Assembly (NCBI RefSeq): GCF_023217965.1
Contig: NZ_JALPSC010000001.1
Span: forward strand, 1,054,001-1,118,000
DNA from: Prevotella sp. E13-27
Lineage (GTDB): Bacteria > Bacteroidota > Bacteroidia > Bacteroidales > Bacteroidaceae
DNA: 64,000 nt
Direction of reading: 5' to 3'
In this document: positions 8,415 to 18,187 of the stretch, piece after piece
How positions within the stretch are numbered: the first letter of the stretch is position 1
Layout: every line of letters starts with the position of its first letter
Position numbers and translations under genes: made by a program
The notes under the pieces: generated by a model
Seen by the model: only the letters and a program-made list of their open reading frames with translations
Told to the model about the DNA's origin: nothing
Databases searched by the model: none

Positions 8415-10100
8415 TTACTTCACGAAGAACTTCTTGCCGTTCATGATGTAGAGACCCTTTGAAGGAGTCATCACACGCTGGCCACGGAGGTTGTAGATAG
8501 CACCCTGGAGGCGGCTGTCAGCCTTAACAACTGCGATGCTGTTTGTGCTTTCGCCATTGATTTCCATGATAAGAGCATCCTTAGTCTCAGGAATAACATT
8601 TTTACTCTTGTCAACATACTTCTGGAGCTTGCCCTTTACAAGAACCTTATCGCCTACAGTCAGCACATCCTCAGTGAACTTCTGATTGGCAGCATTCTTT
8701 GCACGGAATACCTTTAGAGTTGCTGTAGCGTCCTTAGTGTCACCAATGTTGGCGGTGTAGTTGCCATACTGAGGATTGAATGCCTCGTCGAGAGATACTA
8801 CAAAACCTTCAATCTCATAGACTGTAGTAGTTACAGCGCTGCTATCAAGAGCGGCAATAATATCAAGTGCCTGTGCTACGGTAATCTTCTCTGACTCAGG
8901 CTGTGGAGTGCCTCCGTTCTTGGTTACGCCGTTGAGAGAGTAGATATAAGCCTCCTTGTTAGATGTCTCAAGAGTACCATTATAGTTCATAAGTTTACCG
9001 TAGATGATTACTTCATCGCCAACCTTTATCTGGGTGTTGCCATCTACCCATGCTTGGTTCTCAAGATAGTAGATACCATAGCACTGGAACACATCCTGAC
9101 CAGTCTGTCCGTCATCAGAGATGTTGAACGTAGCGGTGCCATATTGAGCAGAGAATGTGTACTTAACAGAACAAATTATACCCTTTACAAATACATCATT
9201 AGAAGTCTTTGCACCTTTCTCCAGAGTGCCTGCTACTATGAGAGCGTCAGCAACGGTATAGGGGCTCTCCAACGTACCATTACCGGTAGTCTCACCGCCT
9301 TCTCCACCTTGGCCTTCACCGCCTTCTCCACCTTCAGCAGCCTTAACGGTAACTTCAATTGAAACGCTCTGAGCCTCATATTCATCGTTACCGGCAAAAG
9401 AAGCGGTAAAAATGGTCTTTCCTTCAGCTTTAAGAGTGATGACACCCTCTTGACTGATGGTAGCTACACTGTCTTTGCTACTGCTGTAGGTGACAGGCAG
9501 ATTGTTTTCATTTGAAAGAGTCAATGTAATTTCTTCACCAATAGTCAGAGTGGTAGAAGCCTTGCCCCAAGAGAGACCAGCGGCCTTCTTGGCTGTGCCC
9601 TGATAGAGCTTGATGTTGTCAAGACGGGCATTGTTTGTTAAAGAGTTAGAGAATGTTAGTCCAAGTGTTTCTGTTCCTTCTGGGACAGTAACTGACAATT
9701 CATAACAGGTACCTGTAACTGTGGCTTCGCTTAATGTTACATCTTTGTTAGCAGCAAGGACTTCAATATTCTTATTGCAGTAATAAGATAAATGCATAAC
9801 ACCAGACTTACCATTCAGACTGATAGTTGCAGTGAAAGTACCACCGTTCTTTGCAATCAAAAGTTCAGGGGCAGTGCCACCAGCAAGATTGGCATCATAG
9901 AATTTGGTGCCACTTTTTACAGTTTGATCTTCTTTTAATTCAAATCCTGTGAAAGTGTAATTACTCTTGAAATTGTTAGGATTCATGGTGAAGTCGGTAA
10001 CCTCGCTCCAGTCCTCCTGCCAGATGATGTCTTCAGCATAGGCAGACATACCGAACATGACGAGCATGCTCATCAAAACGTAACGTAAATTTTTTACCAT
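8415..10100 (-). CDS. Secreted multi-domain protein with Big2-like and OB-like domains
   Basis: 561 residues from MVKNLRYVLMSMLVMFGMSA (start at 10100; the upstream in-frame codons overlap promoter sequence). Signal peptide ends near AYAE. After an N-terminal jelly-roll-like region (to ~165) there is a bacterial Ig-like (Big2) domain (ITLTLSNENNLPVTYSSSKD, ~180-245), a Gly-Glu-rich linker (GGEGGEGQGGEGGE), then two related OB-fold-like repeats, each starting with a VADAL/VAQALDI motif and containing IKVGDEVIIYGKL or LTVGDKVLVKGKLQKY. The C-terminus (YNLRGQRV, GLYIMNGKKFFVK) is the short sorting-type tail common on Prevotella exported proteins, so secretion by the type IX system is inferred. 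No enzyme motif seen; an adhesin or matrix protein is possible. The gene has its own promoter and terminator. Confidence 0.85.
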   Translation of the reverse strand: MVKNLRYVLMSMLVMFGMSAYAEDIIWQEDWSEVTDFTMNPNNFKSNYTFTGFELKEDQTVKSGTKFYDANLAGGTAPELLIAKNGGTFTATISLNGKSGVMHLSYYCNKNIEVLAANKDVTLSEATVTGTCYELSVTVPEGTETLGLTFSNSLTNNARLDNIKLYQGTAKKAAGLSWGKASTTLTIGEEITLTLSNENNLPVTYSSSKDSVATISQEGVITLKAEGKTIFTASFAGNDEYEAQSVSIEVTVKAAEGGEGGEGQGGEGGETTGNGTLESPYTVADALIVAGTLEKGAKTSNDVFVKGIICSVKYTFSAQYGTATFNISDDGQTGQDVFQCYGIYYLENQAWVDGNTQIKVGDEVIIYGKLMNYNGTLETSNKEAYIYSLNGVTKNGGTPQPESEKITVAQALDIIAALDSSAVTTTVYEIEGFVVSLDEAFNPQYGNYTANIGDTKDATATLKVFRAKNAANQKFTEDVLTVGDKVLVKGKLQKYVDKSKNVIPETKDALIMEINGESTNSIAVVKADSRLQGAIYNLRGQRVMTPSKGLYIMNGKKFFVK

Positions 10101-10149
10101 AAATGAGTTGATTTTAAGATTAAACAAATTGTAAATTTCATTAGATTGC

Positions 10150-10182
10150 TGCAAAATTAGGTAATTTAAATTGAAATAGCAA
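10150..10182 (-). promoter_or_regulatory. Promoter of the secreted Big2/OB protein gene
   Basis: Minus strand: TTG (10180-10182), 20-bp spacer, TAATTTTGC (10151-10159), about 50 bp before the start codon. A textbook Bacteroidetes promoter. Confidence 0.7.
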
Positions 10183-10256
10183 GCGATTTAATACAAATTA
10201 TAGGCAGTGGAATAAAAAAAGTAATCAAGAGAAGAAAAATATTTGTCGGAAAATTG

Positions 10257-10265
10257 TAACTTTGC
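10257..10265 (+). promoter_or_regulatory. leuS promoter -7 element
   Basis: TAACTTTGC, 56 bp before the leuS ATG, with a TTTG at 10242 that is too close to be an ideal -33 box. Confidence 0.5.
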
Positions 10266-10321
10266 AACTTTAAAATGTCATTCTTAAATAAGAACAGGAA
10301 AACAAAACAATATAAAACGAT

Positions 10322-13210
10322 ATGGAATACAACTTCAGAGACATTGAGAAAAAATGGCAGAAGCGATGGGTAGAGAACGGCACCTATCGTGTTGTGGAAG
10401 ACGAAACGAAGAAGAAATTCTATGTACTTAACATGTTCCCTTATCCCAGTGGAGCAGGCCTGCATGTAGGTCATCCTCTGGGATATATAGCATCAGACAT
10501 ATATGCACGCTATAAGCGTCTGTGTGGCTATAATGTGCTGAACCCCATGGGATATGATGCCTATGGACTGCCTGCTGAGCAGTATGCTATACAGACCGGA
10601 CAGCACCCTGCCATCACTACTGAGCAAAATATCAACCGCTACCGTGAACAGCTGGACAAAATTGGCTTCTCGTTTGACTGGAGTCGTGAGGTGCGCACCT
10701 GTGAGCCAGGCTACTATAAGTGGACACAGTGGGCTTTCCAGCGCATGTTCCGCAGCTATTTCAGCACATCGTCGCAGAAGGCACAGCCCATCATAAAGCT
10801 CATTGAGCACTTTGAGCTGATGGGTACTGAGAACTGTGGCGCACTGGGCACAGAGGAACTGCATTTCACAGCTACTGAATGGGCTGCCTTCACGGAGAAG
10901 AAAAAGCAGGAGGTGCTCATGAACTACCGCATAGCCTATCTGGCAGAGACAATGGTGAACTGGTGTCCGGCACTCGGCACCGTGCTTGCCAACGACGAGG
11001 TTATCAACGGTGTCAGCGAGCGCGGCGGCTATCCTGTAGAGCAGAAGAAGATGCGTCAGTGGTGTCTGCGTGTATCAGCCTATGCAAAGCGCCTGCTCGA
11101 TGGTCTCGACACCATTGACTGGAGCGACTCAATAAAGGAGGCACAGCGCAACTGGATAGGTCGTTCAGAAGGCACAGAGATGGAGTTTAAGATAGCAGGC
11201 CCTGTTCCCGAGGGTTCTCCTGAGGGCTTCACCATCTTCACCACCCGCGCCGACACCATCTTCGGCGTTACGTTCATGGTGCTGGCACCTGAGTCAGAGC
11301 TCGTTCAGCAGCTGACGACACCTGAGCAGAAGGCTGCCGTAGATGAATACTTAGCTTATGTGAAGAAGCGCACAGAGCGTGAGCGTCAGATGGACCACAG
11401 CGTCACAGGCGTGTTCTCTGGTTCGTATGCCATTAACCCATTCACTGATGAGAAAATTCCCATCTGGATTTCTGAATATGTGCTTGCCGGCTACGGCACA
11501 GGCGCCATCATGGCAGTGCCTGCTCACGACAGTCGTGACTATGCCTTTGCAAAGCACTTCAACCTGCCTATCATCCCACTTATCGAGGGTGCCGACGTCA
11601 GCGAGGAGAGCTTCGATGCGAAGGAAGGAATCGTGATGAACTCACCGAAGACCTCTCCCAACCCCTCCGAGGGAGTGGAGCCGTTTACCCTCAACGGTCT
11701 TACCGTCAAGGAGGCTATTGCCAAGACAAAGAAATATGTCACGGAGACAGGCATTGGCCGCGTGAAGGTGAACTATCGTCTGCGTGACGCTATCTTCTCA
11801 CGTCAGCGTTACTGGGGCGAGCCGTTCCCTGTTTACTACAAGGACGGAATGCCTTACATGATTCCTACGGAGTGTCTGCCTCTGCAGCTGCCTGAGATCG
11901 ATGACTACAAGCCAACGGCAACAGGTGAGCCACCACTCGGCCACGCAAAGAAATGGGCCTGGGACACGAAGACCGACACAGTGGTCGATTGTTCAGCAAT
12001 CGACAACAAGACAGTCTTCCCACTGGAGCTGAACACCATGCCTGGCTTCGCAGGAAGCAGCGCCTACTACTTACGCTATATGGATCCGAAGAACGACAAA
12101 GCACTCACCGACAAGGCGAAGAACGAGTACTGGCGCTCAGTGGATCTCTATGTGGGCGGCTCAGAGCATGCTACAGGTCACCTCATCTACTCACGCTTCT
12201 GGGATAAGTTCCTCTATGACAGCGGCTACACCTGCGAGGACGAGCCATTCAAGAAACTTGTTAACCAGGGCATGATTCAGGGACGAAGCAACTTCGTATA
12301 TAGAATAACCTCTCCCAACCCCTCCGAGGGAGGGGAGACAAAAGTCCCAACTTTTGTTAGCCTCGGGTTGAAAGACCAGTATGACGTCACTCCTATCCAT
12401 GTGGATGTGAACATCGTAGCTAACGACGTGCTCGACATTGAGGCCTTCAAGGCTTGGCGTCCTGAGTATGCCAACGCAGAGTTCATTCTGGAGAACGGAC
12501 AGTACATCTGCGGATGGGCTGTAGAGAAGATGTCGAAGTCGATGTACAACGTGGTGAACCCCGACAGCATCGTGGAGAAGTACGGTGCTGACACTCTCAG
12601 ACTCTTTGAGATGTTCCTCGGTCCTGTGGAGCAGGCTAAGCCTTGGGATACCAACAATATTGAGGGCTCACACCGCTTCCTGAAGAAGTTCTGGAACATG
12701 GTTAGCTCAGCATGTGAGAGTGCTGACGCCAGTGCTGCAGCAACGCCAGAGGAGCTCAAGAGCCTCCACAAGCTGATAAAGAAAGTGACAGGCGACATAG
12801 AGCAGTTCTCTTACAACACTGCCATCTCGGCATTTATGATATGTAACAACGAGCTGGCACAGCTGAAGTGCAAGAACAAAGAGGTGATGAAGACTCTCGT
12901 GGTGCTCATCGCTCCATTTGCTCCTCACATGGCAGAAGAGTTGTGGGAGATGCTTGGTGGCGAAGGCAGCGTCTGCGATGCACAGTGGCCTACATGGAAC
13001 GAGGAGTATCTCGTGGAGAGCCAGATGAAGATGGGTATAGCCTTCAATGGTAAGGCCCGCTTTGAACTGCAGTTCCCTGCCGATGCCGACAACGCCACCA
13101 TTGAGGCTGCCGTCCGTGCCGACGAGCGCACTGCGAAATATGTGGAAGGCAAGCAGATTATGAAGGTTATCATCGTCCCTAAGCGTATGGTGAACATCGT
13201 ATTCAAATAA
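10322..13210 (+). CDS. leuS: Leucine--tRNA ligase
   Basis: Class I synthetase that charges tRNA-Leu. The 962 residues include the HIGH-type motif ([14 protein letters not shown]), the CP1 editing domain ([27 protein letters not shown]) that removes mischarged Ile/Val/norvaline, and KMSKS ([10 protein letters not shown]). It is longer than usual because of two in-frame insertions with the same peptide core, TSPNPSEG: near residue 445, just before LNGLTVKEA at the end of the editing domain, and near residue 663, inside a loop that normally runs NFVYRI directly into TFVSL. Both are translated copies of the dispersed GC-rich palindrome. All catalytic motifs are intact and it is probably the only leuS, so the insertions must be tolerated. 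yitT starts on the next base after the stop. Confidence 0.98.
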   Translation: MEYNFRDIEKKWQKRWVENGTYRVVEDETKKKFYVLNMFPYPSGAGLHVGHPLGYIASDIYARYKRLCGYNVLNPMGYDAYGLPAEQYAIQTGQHPAITTEQNINRYREQLDKIGFSFDWSREVRTCEPGYYKWTQWAFQRMFRSYFSTSSQKAQPIIKLIEHFELMGTENCGALGTEELHFTATEWAAFTEKKKQEVLMNYRIAYLAETMVNWCPALGTVLANDEVINGVSERGGYPVEQKKMRQWCLRVSAYAKRLLDGLDTIDWSDSIKEAQRNWIGRSEGTEMEFKIAGPVPEGSPEGFTIFTTRADTIFGVTFMVLAPESELVQQLTTPEQKAAVDEYLAYVKKRTERERQMDHSVTGVFSGSYAINPFTDEKIPIWISEYVLAGYGTGAIMAVPAHDSRDYAFAKHFNLPIIPLIEGADVSEESFDAKEGIVMNSPKTSPNPSEGVEPFTLNGLTVKEAIAKTKKYVTETGIGRVKVNYRLRDAIFSRQRYWGEPFPVYYKDGMPYMIPTECLPLQLPEIDDYKPTATGEPPLGHAKKWAWDTKTDTVVDCSAIDNKTVFPLELNTMPGFAGSSAYYLRYMDPKNDKALTDKAKNEYWRSVDLYVGGSEHATGHLIYSRFWDKFLYDSGYTCEDEPFKKLVNQGMIQGRSNFVYRITSPNPSEGGETKVPTFVSLGLKDQYDVTPIHVDVNIVANDVLDIEAFKAWRPEYANAEFILENGQYICGWAVEKMSKSMYNVVNPDSIVEKYGADTLRLFEMFLGPVEQAKPWDTNNIEGSHRFLKKFWNMVSSACESADASAAATPEELKSLHKLIKKVTGDIEQFSYNTAISAFMICNNELAQLKCKNKEVMKTLVVLIAPFAPHMAEELWEMLGGEGSVCDAQWPTWNEEYLVESQMKMGIAFNGKARFELQFPADADNATIEAAVRADERTAKYVEGKQIMKVIIVPKRMVNIVFK
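11651..11680 (+). repeat. GC-rich palindromic repeat inside leuS, copy 1
   Basis: ACCTCTCCCAACCCCTCC followed by GAGGGAGTGGAG; encodes [10 protein letters not shown] in frame. About 15 residues are extra relative to the usual family spacing between the NS and LNGLTVKEA segments. Confidence 0.9.
12309..12338 (+). repeat. GC-rich palindromic repeat inside leuS, copy 2
   Basis: Nearly identical to copy 1 (CCTCTCCCAACCCCTCC, GAGGGAGGGGAG) and read in the same frame as [10 protein letters not shown]. Confidence 0.92.
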
Positions 13211-14125
13211 ATGACAATAGATCACAAGCTTATTCTTAAGGAGATCCAGGATTATGTTGGCATAACCCTTGGTCTCCTTCTGTATTCCTTTGGTTTCACC
13301 GTCTTCCTCATGCCCTATGAGATAGTGACGGGTGGTGTGGCAGGTATCTCGGCCATCATCTTCTATGCCACAGGATTCAACATTGAGTATAGCTATTTCC
13401 TCATCAATGCGTTGCTGCTCATAGTAGCACTGCGCATACTGGGATGGAAGTTCTTGTCGAAGACCATCTATGCCATTCTGGTGCTTTCGTTCCTACTGGG
13501 ATTCTTCCAGACGCTGATGCCGCGCGACGAGGCAGGAAATTTCGTGAAGATACTGGGTGAGGGACAGAACTTCATGTCGCTCATCTTAGGCTGTACGATG
13601 ACGGGATCTGCACTGGGTATAGTGTTCCTGAACAACGGCTCTACGGGCGGTACCGACATCATTGCTGCGTCGGTGAACAAGTACCATGACTTCTCCCTTG
13701 GCACGGTGCTCACATTCCTCGACTTGCTAATCATTGGCTCCTGTCTGTTGATACCTGCATTCGGAGACATGCTGCAGCGTACATACATGGTTGTGTTCGG
13801 CCTCTGCACGATGGTCATAGAGAACTTCATGCTCGACTTCCTGATGAACCGTCAGCGACAGTCGGTGCAATTCATGATATTCTCCAAAAAATGGCAGGAG
13901 ATAGCTAATGCCATAGGCACACAGCTGGAACATGGCGTCACCATACTCGATGGTCACGGATGGTACACAGGACATGAACAGAAGGTGCTCTGTATCCTGG
14001 CAAAGAAGAACGAGAGTACCGTCATCTTCCGTATCATAAAGAGTATAGACCCGCAGGCGTTCGTGTCACAGAGTGCCGTAATAGGTGTCTTCGGTGAGGG
14101 TTTCGATCAGATAAAAGTGAAATAA
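13211..14125 (+). CDS. YitT/DUF2179 family membrane protein
   Basis: 304 residues with five to six predicted transmembrane helices in the first 200 ([43 protein letters not shown] are the family-typical glycine-rich segments) and a cytoplasmic C-terminal DUF2179 domain (~215-304) with the [10 protein letters not shown] motif. The YitT family is widespread; its transport or signalling role is unsettled. It starts at the base after the leuS stop and is followed closely by rdgB, so the three genes are probably co-transcribed. Confidence 0.9.
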   Translation: MTIDHKLILKEIQDYVGITLGLLLYSFGFTVFLMPYEIVTGGVAGISAIIFYATGFNIEYSYFLINALLLIVALRILGWKFLSKTIYAILVLSFLLGFFQTLMPRDEAGNFVKILGEGQNFMSLILGCTMTGSALGIVFLNNGSTGGTDIIAASVNKYHDFSLGTVLTFLDLLIIGSCLLIPAFGDMLQRTYMVVFGLCTMVIENFMLDFLMNRQRQSVQFMIFSKKWQEIANAIGTQLEHGVTILDGHGWYTGHEQKVLCILAKKNESTVIFRIIKSIDPQAFVSQSAVIGVFGEGFDQIKVK

Positions 14126-14165
14126 GTGGAAGCTTCGACTTGGAACTTTGAAGGAGAAAGAAGAT

Positions 14166-14825
14166 ATGAAAATAGTTTTTGCAACGAATAATGCCCATAA
14201 GCTGTCGGAGATACGTGCCATACTGGGCGACAAAATAGAGGTGCTGTCACTGAAAGATATTGGCTGTGACGCGGATATTCCTGAGACAGGCACCACGCTG
14301 AAGGAGAACGCGCTGCAGAAGGCACGCTATGTGTGGGAACACTACCACATGAGCTGTTTTGCCGACGATACCGGCCTTGAAGTGGATGCACTGGATGGTG
14401 CTCCTGGCGTCTATAGCGCCCGCTATGCTGCCGTAAGGTACACTGCGACACTGCCGCAGTCTACAGATGAACAGCTCGCTCCCGCCTCCCACGACAGCGA
14501 GGCAAACATGACACAGCTGCTCGCCGATTTAGGAAATAATAACAACCGTAAGGCACGATTTCGTACTGTCATTGCGTTAATACTGAAGAAGGATGTGTGT
14601 CCCTGTGGCTGTACCAGCATCAAGCAGGAGCATCTCTTCGAAGGTGTCGTTGAGGGCGAGATAACTCGTGAGAGGAGTGGGGCAGAGGGCTTCGGCTACG
14701 ACCCAATCTTCCGTCCCGATGGCTACGACAAGACATTTGCAGAACTGGGTGCTGACATCAAGAACCAGATAAGCCACCGCGCTCGTGCAACAGCAAAGCT
14801 CGCTGACTATCTGATGAGATTATAG
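14166..14825 (+). CDS. rdgB: Non-canonical purine NTP pyrophosphatase (RdgB/HAM1)
   Basis: Hydrolyses dITP, ITP and XTP to monophosphates, keeping deaminated purines out of DNA and RNA. The 219-residue protein begins at MKIVFATNN (14166), preceded by an AAGGAG-like sequence; the N-terminal motif ([12 protein letters not shown]), [21 protein letters not shown]... region and the C-terminal SHRARA are typical. Compared with E. coli RdgB (about 197 aa) there is extra length after the SARY segment (a Bacteroidetes feature, with HDSEAN) and an uncommon VCPCGCTS cysteine cluster before the [12 protein letters not shown] strand. Third gene of the leuS cluster. Confidence 0.95.
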   Translation: MKIVFATNNAHKLSEIRAILGDKIEVLSLKDIGCDADIPETGTTLKENALQKARYVWEHYHMSCFADDTGLEVDALDGAPGVYSARYAAVRYTATLPQSTDEQLAPASHDSEANMTQLLADLGNNNNRKARFRTVIALILKKDVCPCGCTSIKQEHLFEGVVEGEITRERSGAEGFGYDPIFRPDGYDKTFAELGADIKNQISHRARATAKLADYLMRL

Positions 14826-14830
14826 AGGGT

Positions 14831-14928
14831 TTTAGACTATAGACTTTAGATTTAGACTTTAGACTACAGACTTTAGACTATTCTCTTACCTCTTACCTCT
14901 CACCTCTCACTTCTAACTTCTCACTTCT
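14831..14928. repeat. Heptamer tandem array (14 units)
   Basis: Fourteen consecutive 7-bp units fill the rdgB to PorZ-like gap. The first seven are of TTAGACT type, the rest switch to TACCTCT/CACCTCT/CACTTCT type without losing the 7-bp register. Confidence 0.9.
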
Positions 14929-14933
14929 AAATA

Positions 14934-17048
14934 ATGATGATTATGATGAAACAAAGTATTACAAAAAACTGGATTAAGATATTGATGGTTGTGGCGTTTT
15001 GTCTTCAATTCTCATTGCTTAGTTTTCAATCATCAGAATGTAAGGCACAGACAGGCTTGTGGCGTGCCTATATGGCCTATTCTGAGCCACAACAGATAGT
15101 AAAGGGAGGGAATAAACTCTATGTGAGAGCTTCTACAAACCTCTATAGCTATAACCTCAATGACCATAGCATCACTACTTATGACAAGATAGGTATCCTC
15201 AGCGACACACGCATCACACATATTGCATGGTCGGACGAGGCGAAGAAGCTGATCATCGTCTATGAGAATAAGAATATAGACCTATTGGCGGCCGACGACG
15301 AGGTGTTTAATCTCAGCTCCTACTACTCTCGTTCCATGACACAGGACAAGACAATAAACACCATCTATATCAATGGTCATATAGCCTATCTTTGCACCCG
15401 TTTCGGACTGGTGAAGATTGACATGCGTGAGAACGAGATAGCAGAGTCTTATATTCTGAGGCATAACATCACCGGTATGGGTATCGTAGGCTCTGCAATC
15501 TATGCAAAGGTGGAGGATGCTACGACTTATGTCATCACGGCAAATACTGGTGCAAACCTCATTGACCCGAGCAGTTGGACAACTACAACAGACTATCCTG
15601 CAAACATTTTCGACGTAAGCACTGCCGACTGGGATAACTATATAGAGATAGTGAAGACGCTGAAGCCTGGCGGACCAATGCACAACGTGTTTGAGTTCAT
15701 GCGCTTTAAGAATAATACACTCTACAGCTGTGGCGGCGGCTTTAAGTCTGCACAGCTGTTGGATCTGGAGACTCCAGCCAACATTCAGATTCTCTCGAGC
15801 GACCGTGAGTGGACAATCTCCGAAGGAGAGAACGACATCCGAGGCCGTTTTGAAGATACAAAACATGAATCTTGGCAATTTATAGATATGATGGCGTTCG
15901 ACGTTGATCCTGCTGACCCAACCCACATCTTTGGTGGCGCACGCTCAGGACTCTATGAATTCAAAGATGGAAAAGTTGTGAACTATTACAATCTGTCGAA
16001 TTCTATTTTAGAAACGGCAGTGGCGGGTAATCCTAGCTACGTTTTGGTGGAAGGAGTAATGTATGACTCAGAAGGAAATCTGTGGATATTGCAGAGTATA
16101 ACTCCTAATAACTCACTTTTGGTTATAACTAAGGACGGTGAATGGAAAAAGTTGAATCCATCAGAACTCATTTATAATGAAAAGCGTGTGCTTGGGGCTC
16201 TTCAGTTTCTCCTAATGGACAGCCGCGGACTTATATGGTTTGTCAATAACCACTATGACCGTCCGTCATTCTTCTGCTATGATCCGAAGACTAAAGAGGT
16301 TATTAATACGTTCACTAAGTTCACCAATCAGGACGGCACATCCTATGGTTCCGACACTTACTATCCTCGCTGCTTCGCAGAGGACCTCGACGGCAATATA
16401 TGGATAGGTACGAGCATCGGTGCCTTCATGATTGAGGCAGCCAATATTTATACTCCTGGCACTTATCTCACACAGGTGAAGGTGCCTCGTAATGACGGTT
16501 CCGATCTTGCCGACTACCTCCTCTCGTCAGCTAATGTCACCTCGATAGTCATCGATGGTGCCGGACGTAAATGGTTCGGAACGATAGGTAGCGGAGCTTA
16601 CCTTATAAGCAGGGACAACATGGAGGAGATACACCATTTCACTGCAGAGAATACACAGCTGCTATCAAACGACGTGATGTCGATAGCTGTTGATGATCGT
16701 ACGGGAGAGGTGTTCTTCGGCACAGAGAAAGGACTGTGTTCATATATCAGCGATGCTACCGCTGCGGTGGATGAAATGAAGAAAGATGATGTCTATGCTT
16801 TCCCAAATCCTGTTCCATCGGGCTATAAAGGCCTTATAACGGTCCGTGGGCTGTCTTTTGATGCTGATGTGAAGATACTTACCGTCAGCGGCAAACTCGT
16901 GGCTCAGGGACGCTCTAATGGCGGCACATTCACTTGGAACGGTCGTGACCTCAAGGGACGTCGTGTTGCATCAGGTGTATATATGATTGCCACAGCAACC
17001 AGCGACGGCAAGTCGGGCGTGGTGGCAAAGGTGGCTATCGTTAACTGA
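14934..17048 (+). CDS. PorZ-like T9SS beta-propeller protein
   Basis: 704 residues with an N-terminal signal peptide, two-component-regulator-type beta-propeller repeats (blades such as DGNIWIGTSIGAF, GRKWFGTIGSGAY, GEVFFGTEKGLCSY) and a C-terminal type A T9SS sorting domain (YAFPNPVPSGYKG, LKGRRVASGVYM, VAKVAIVN). The order propellers plus CTD, and the mature start (GLWRAYMAYSEPQQI), fit PorZ, the Porphyromonas T9SS attachment-complex protein that delivers anionic LPS to cargo. In other Bacteroidetes the same family is just called a two-component regulator propeller protein. Several ATG codons lie at the start (14934-14948) and the exact one is uncertain. The upstream heptamer array leaves little room for a promoter. 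Confidence 0.8.
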   Translation: MMIMMKQSITKNWIKILMVVAFCLQFSLLSFQSSECKAQTGLWRAYMAYSEPQQIVKGGNKLYVRASTNLYSYNLNDHSITTYDKIGILSDTRITHIAWSDEAKKLIIVYENKNIDLLAADDEVFNLSSYYSRSMTQDKTINTIYINGHIAYLCTRFGLVKIDMRENEIAESYILRHNITGMGIVGSAIYAKVEDATTYVITANTGANLIDPSSWTTTTDYPANIFDVSTADWDNYIEIVKTLKPGGPMHNVFEFMRFKNNTLYSCGGGFKSAQLLDLETPANIQILSSDREWTISEGENDIRGRFEDTKHESWQFIDMMAFDVDPADPTHIFGGARSGLYEFKDGKVVNYYNLSNSILETAVAGNPSYVLVEGVMYDSEGNLWILQSITPNNSLLVITKDGEWKKLNPSELIYNEKRVLGALQFLLMDSRGLIWFVNNHYDRPSFFCYDPKTKEVINTFTKFTNQDGTSYGSDTYYPRCFAEDLDGNIWIGTSIGAFMIEAANIYTPGTYLTQVKVPRNDGSDLADYLLSSANVTSIVIDGAGRKWFGTIGSGAYLISRDNMEEIHHFTAENTQLLSNDVMSIAVDDRTGEVFFGTEKGLCSYISDATAAVDEMKKDDVYAFPNPVPSGYKGLITVRGLSFDADVKILTVSGKLVAQGRSNGGTFTWNGRDLKGRRVASGVYMIATATSDGKSGVVAKVAIVN

Positions 17049-17098
17049 TGGGACAACAGATACTTTCCGTATATTGCTGGAAGAAGATAGGATATGTG

Positions 17099-18100
17099 TT
17101 ATTTGATGCCGATACAGACTTTCAGCCATTTCCAGTTGCTTTTCTCTACTGCTTTTGTAACAAGTACTGGCAGAAATATGCCTGAAAGCACATTCAACAC
17201 ATAGAATAAAAGGAAGAGGTCTTCGTTGTAGAAGATTCTTTTCCACAGAAGTAATTCTACGAAAGGTTGGAAAATAAAAGACATGAGGAAAATCTGGTAG
17301 ATGTACTCCCTAAAATAATGGAATAACTTGGGCTGTACCAATGCAATTTGCTGGCTGACAGCAATCATCATCAAAATACCGATCATTGATGTGAGCAATG
17401 GTATCTCCATCCAGAACGAGAGGGCATATAGAGCGATTGTGGCCAGACAGATTATGCGATTCCTAAGATACTGGTAAAGCTCATAGCGGAAGATGAAGAT
17501 TCCGAAAAAGAAGTAGACTAGGTATTTGTTTAGCGTGAAGAAGAAGAAATAGTTTTCTGGAGTTAGCGGCAAAAAATCTGCGAAATAGAATGCTGCTGTC
17601 AGCAATAGGAAAGACGTCATCCTTACTATGCTTTTACTGAGCCATACGAATAGCGGATATAGCATCATGAACCAGAGCAGTACAGAAAGAAACCACAGAT
17701 GAGCTGATGGGTGTTGATAGAAAATGTAGAAAGACTCCAAGTAGTTTCCAATTGAAAAGACAACTTTCGTCTTTGTAAATGGATTAAATAATAATTTGAA
17801 GAAATAGAAGAAAGTGACAAAGAAAAGAAATGGATATAGAATTCTGTTTACTTTGTCAACATACAGATCCTTGACGCTCCATCCTTTACGAATTCTGCTC
17901 AGATATAGTAATCCACCAGAACAAAAGATAAAGAGAGGCATTCTAATGGGGTTAAATGGTTCGCAAACGCTTGTGCAAAAGGTATGATTTTCCCCTGTGG
18001 ACAAATCAATAAGATTTACGTGAAACATGACAACAAGGATGATGTTTAATCCGCGTAGTAACGATAGCCACTCAATCCGATTAGAAATGTGTATAGTCAT
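17099..18100 (-). CDS. Acyltransferase family 3 membrane protein
   Basis: 333 residues with about ten hydrophobic helices. The N-terminal signature (EWLSLLRGLNIILVVMFHVN) contains the R-G..H pattern of acyltransferase-3/OafA-like enzymes that transfer acetyl or other acyl groups to surface sugars. The interior is very rich in Phe, Tyr and Leu (FFVTFFYFFKLLFNP) and the gene is more AT-rich than its neighbours, which suggests either a membrane-protein bias or transfer. It stands alone, convergent to the PorZ-like gene and co-directional with polA. Substrate unknown. Confidence 0.85.
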   Translation of the reverse strand: MTIHISNRIEWLSLLRGLNIILVVMFHVNLIDLSTGENHTFCTSVCEPFNPIRMPLFIFCSGGLLYLSRIRKGWSVKDLYVDKVNRILYPFLFFVTFFYFFKLLFNPFTKTKVVFSIGNYLESFYIFYQHPSAHLWFLSVLLWFMMLYPLFVWLSKSIVRMTSFLLLTAAFYFADFLPLTPENYFFFFTLNKYLVYFFFGIFIFRYELYQYLRNRIICLATIALYALSFWMEIPLLTSMIGILMMIAVSQQIALVQPKLFHYFREYIYQIFLMSFIFQPFVELLLWKRIFYNEDLFLLFYVLNVLSGIFLPVLVTKAVEKSNWKWLKVCIGIK

Positions 18101-18187
18101 GTTATACTTATAACTTTAGCTCCTTAGTTTATATTATCAATAAGTTCCTAAACAATCATGATGTAATTAACAGTGCACTCTGTTAGT

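Noticed and set aside
10101..10321. T-box or other riboswitch upstream of leuS
   Set aside because: The region is short, AT-rich and taken up by two divergent promoters; no specifier hairpin or T-box motif, and T-boxes are not typical of Bacteroidetes.
17099..18100. Acyltransferase as part of an O-antigen or capsule cluster
   Set aside because: No other glycan-synthesis genes are adjacent; it is flanked by a PorZ-like gene and polA.
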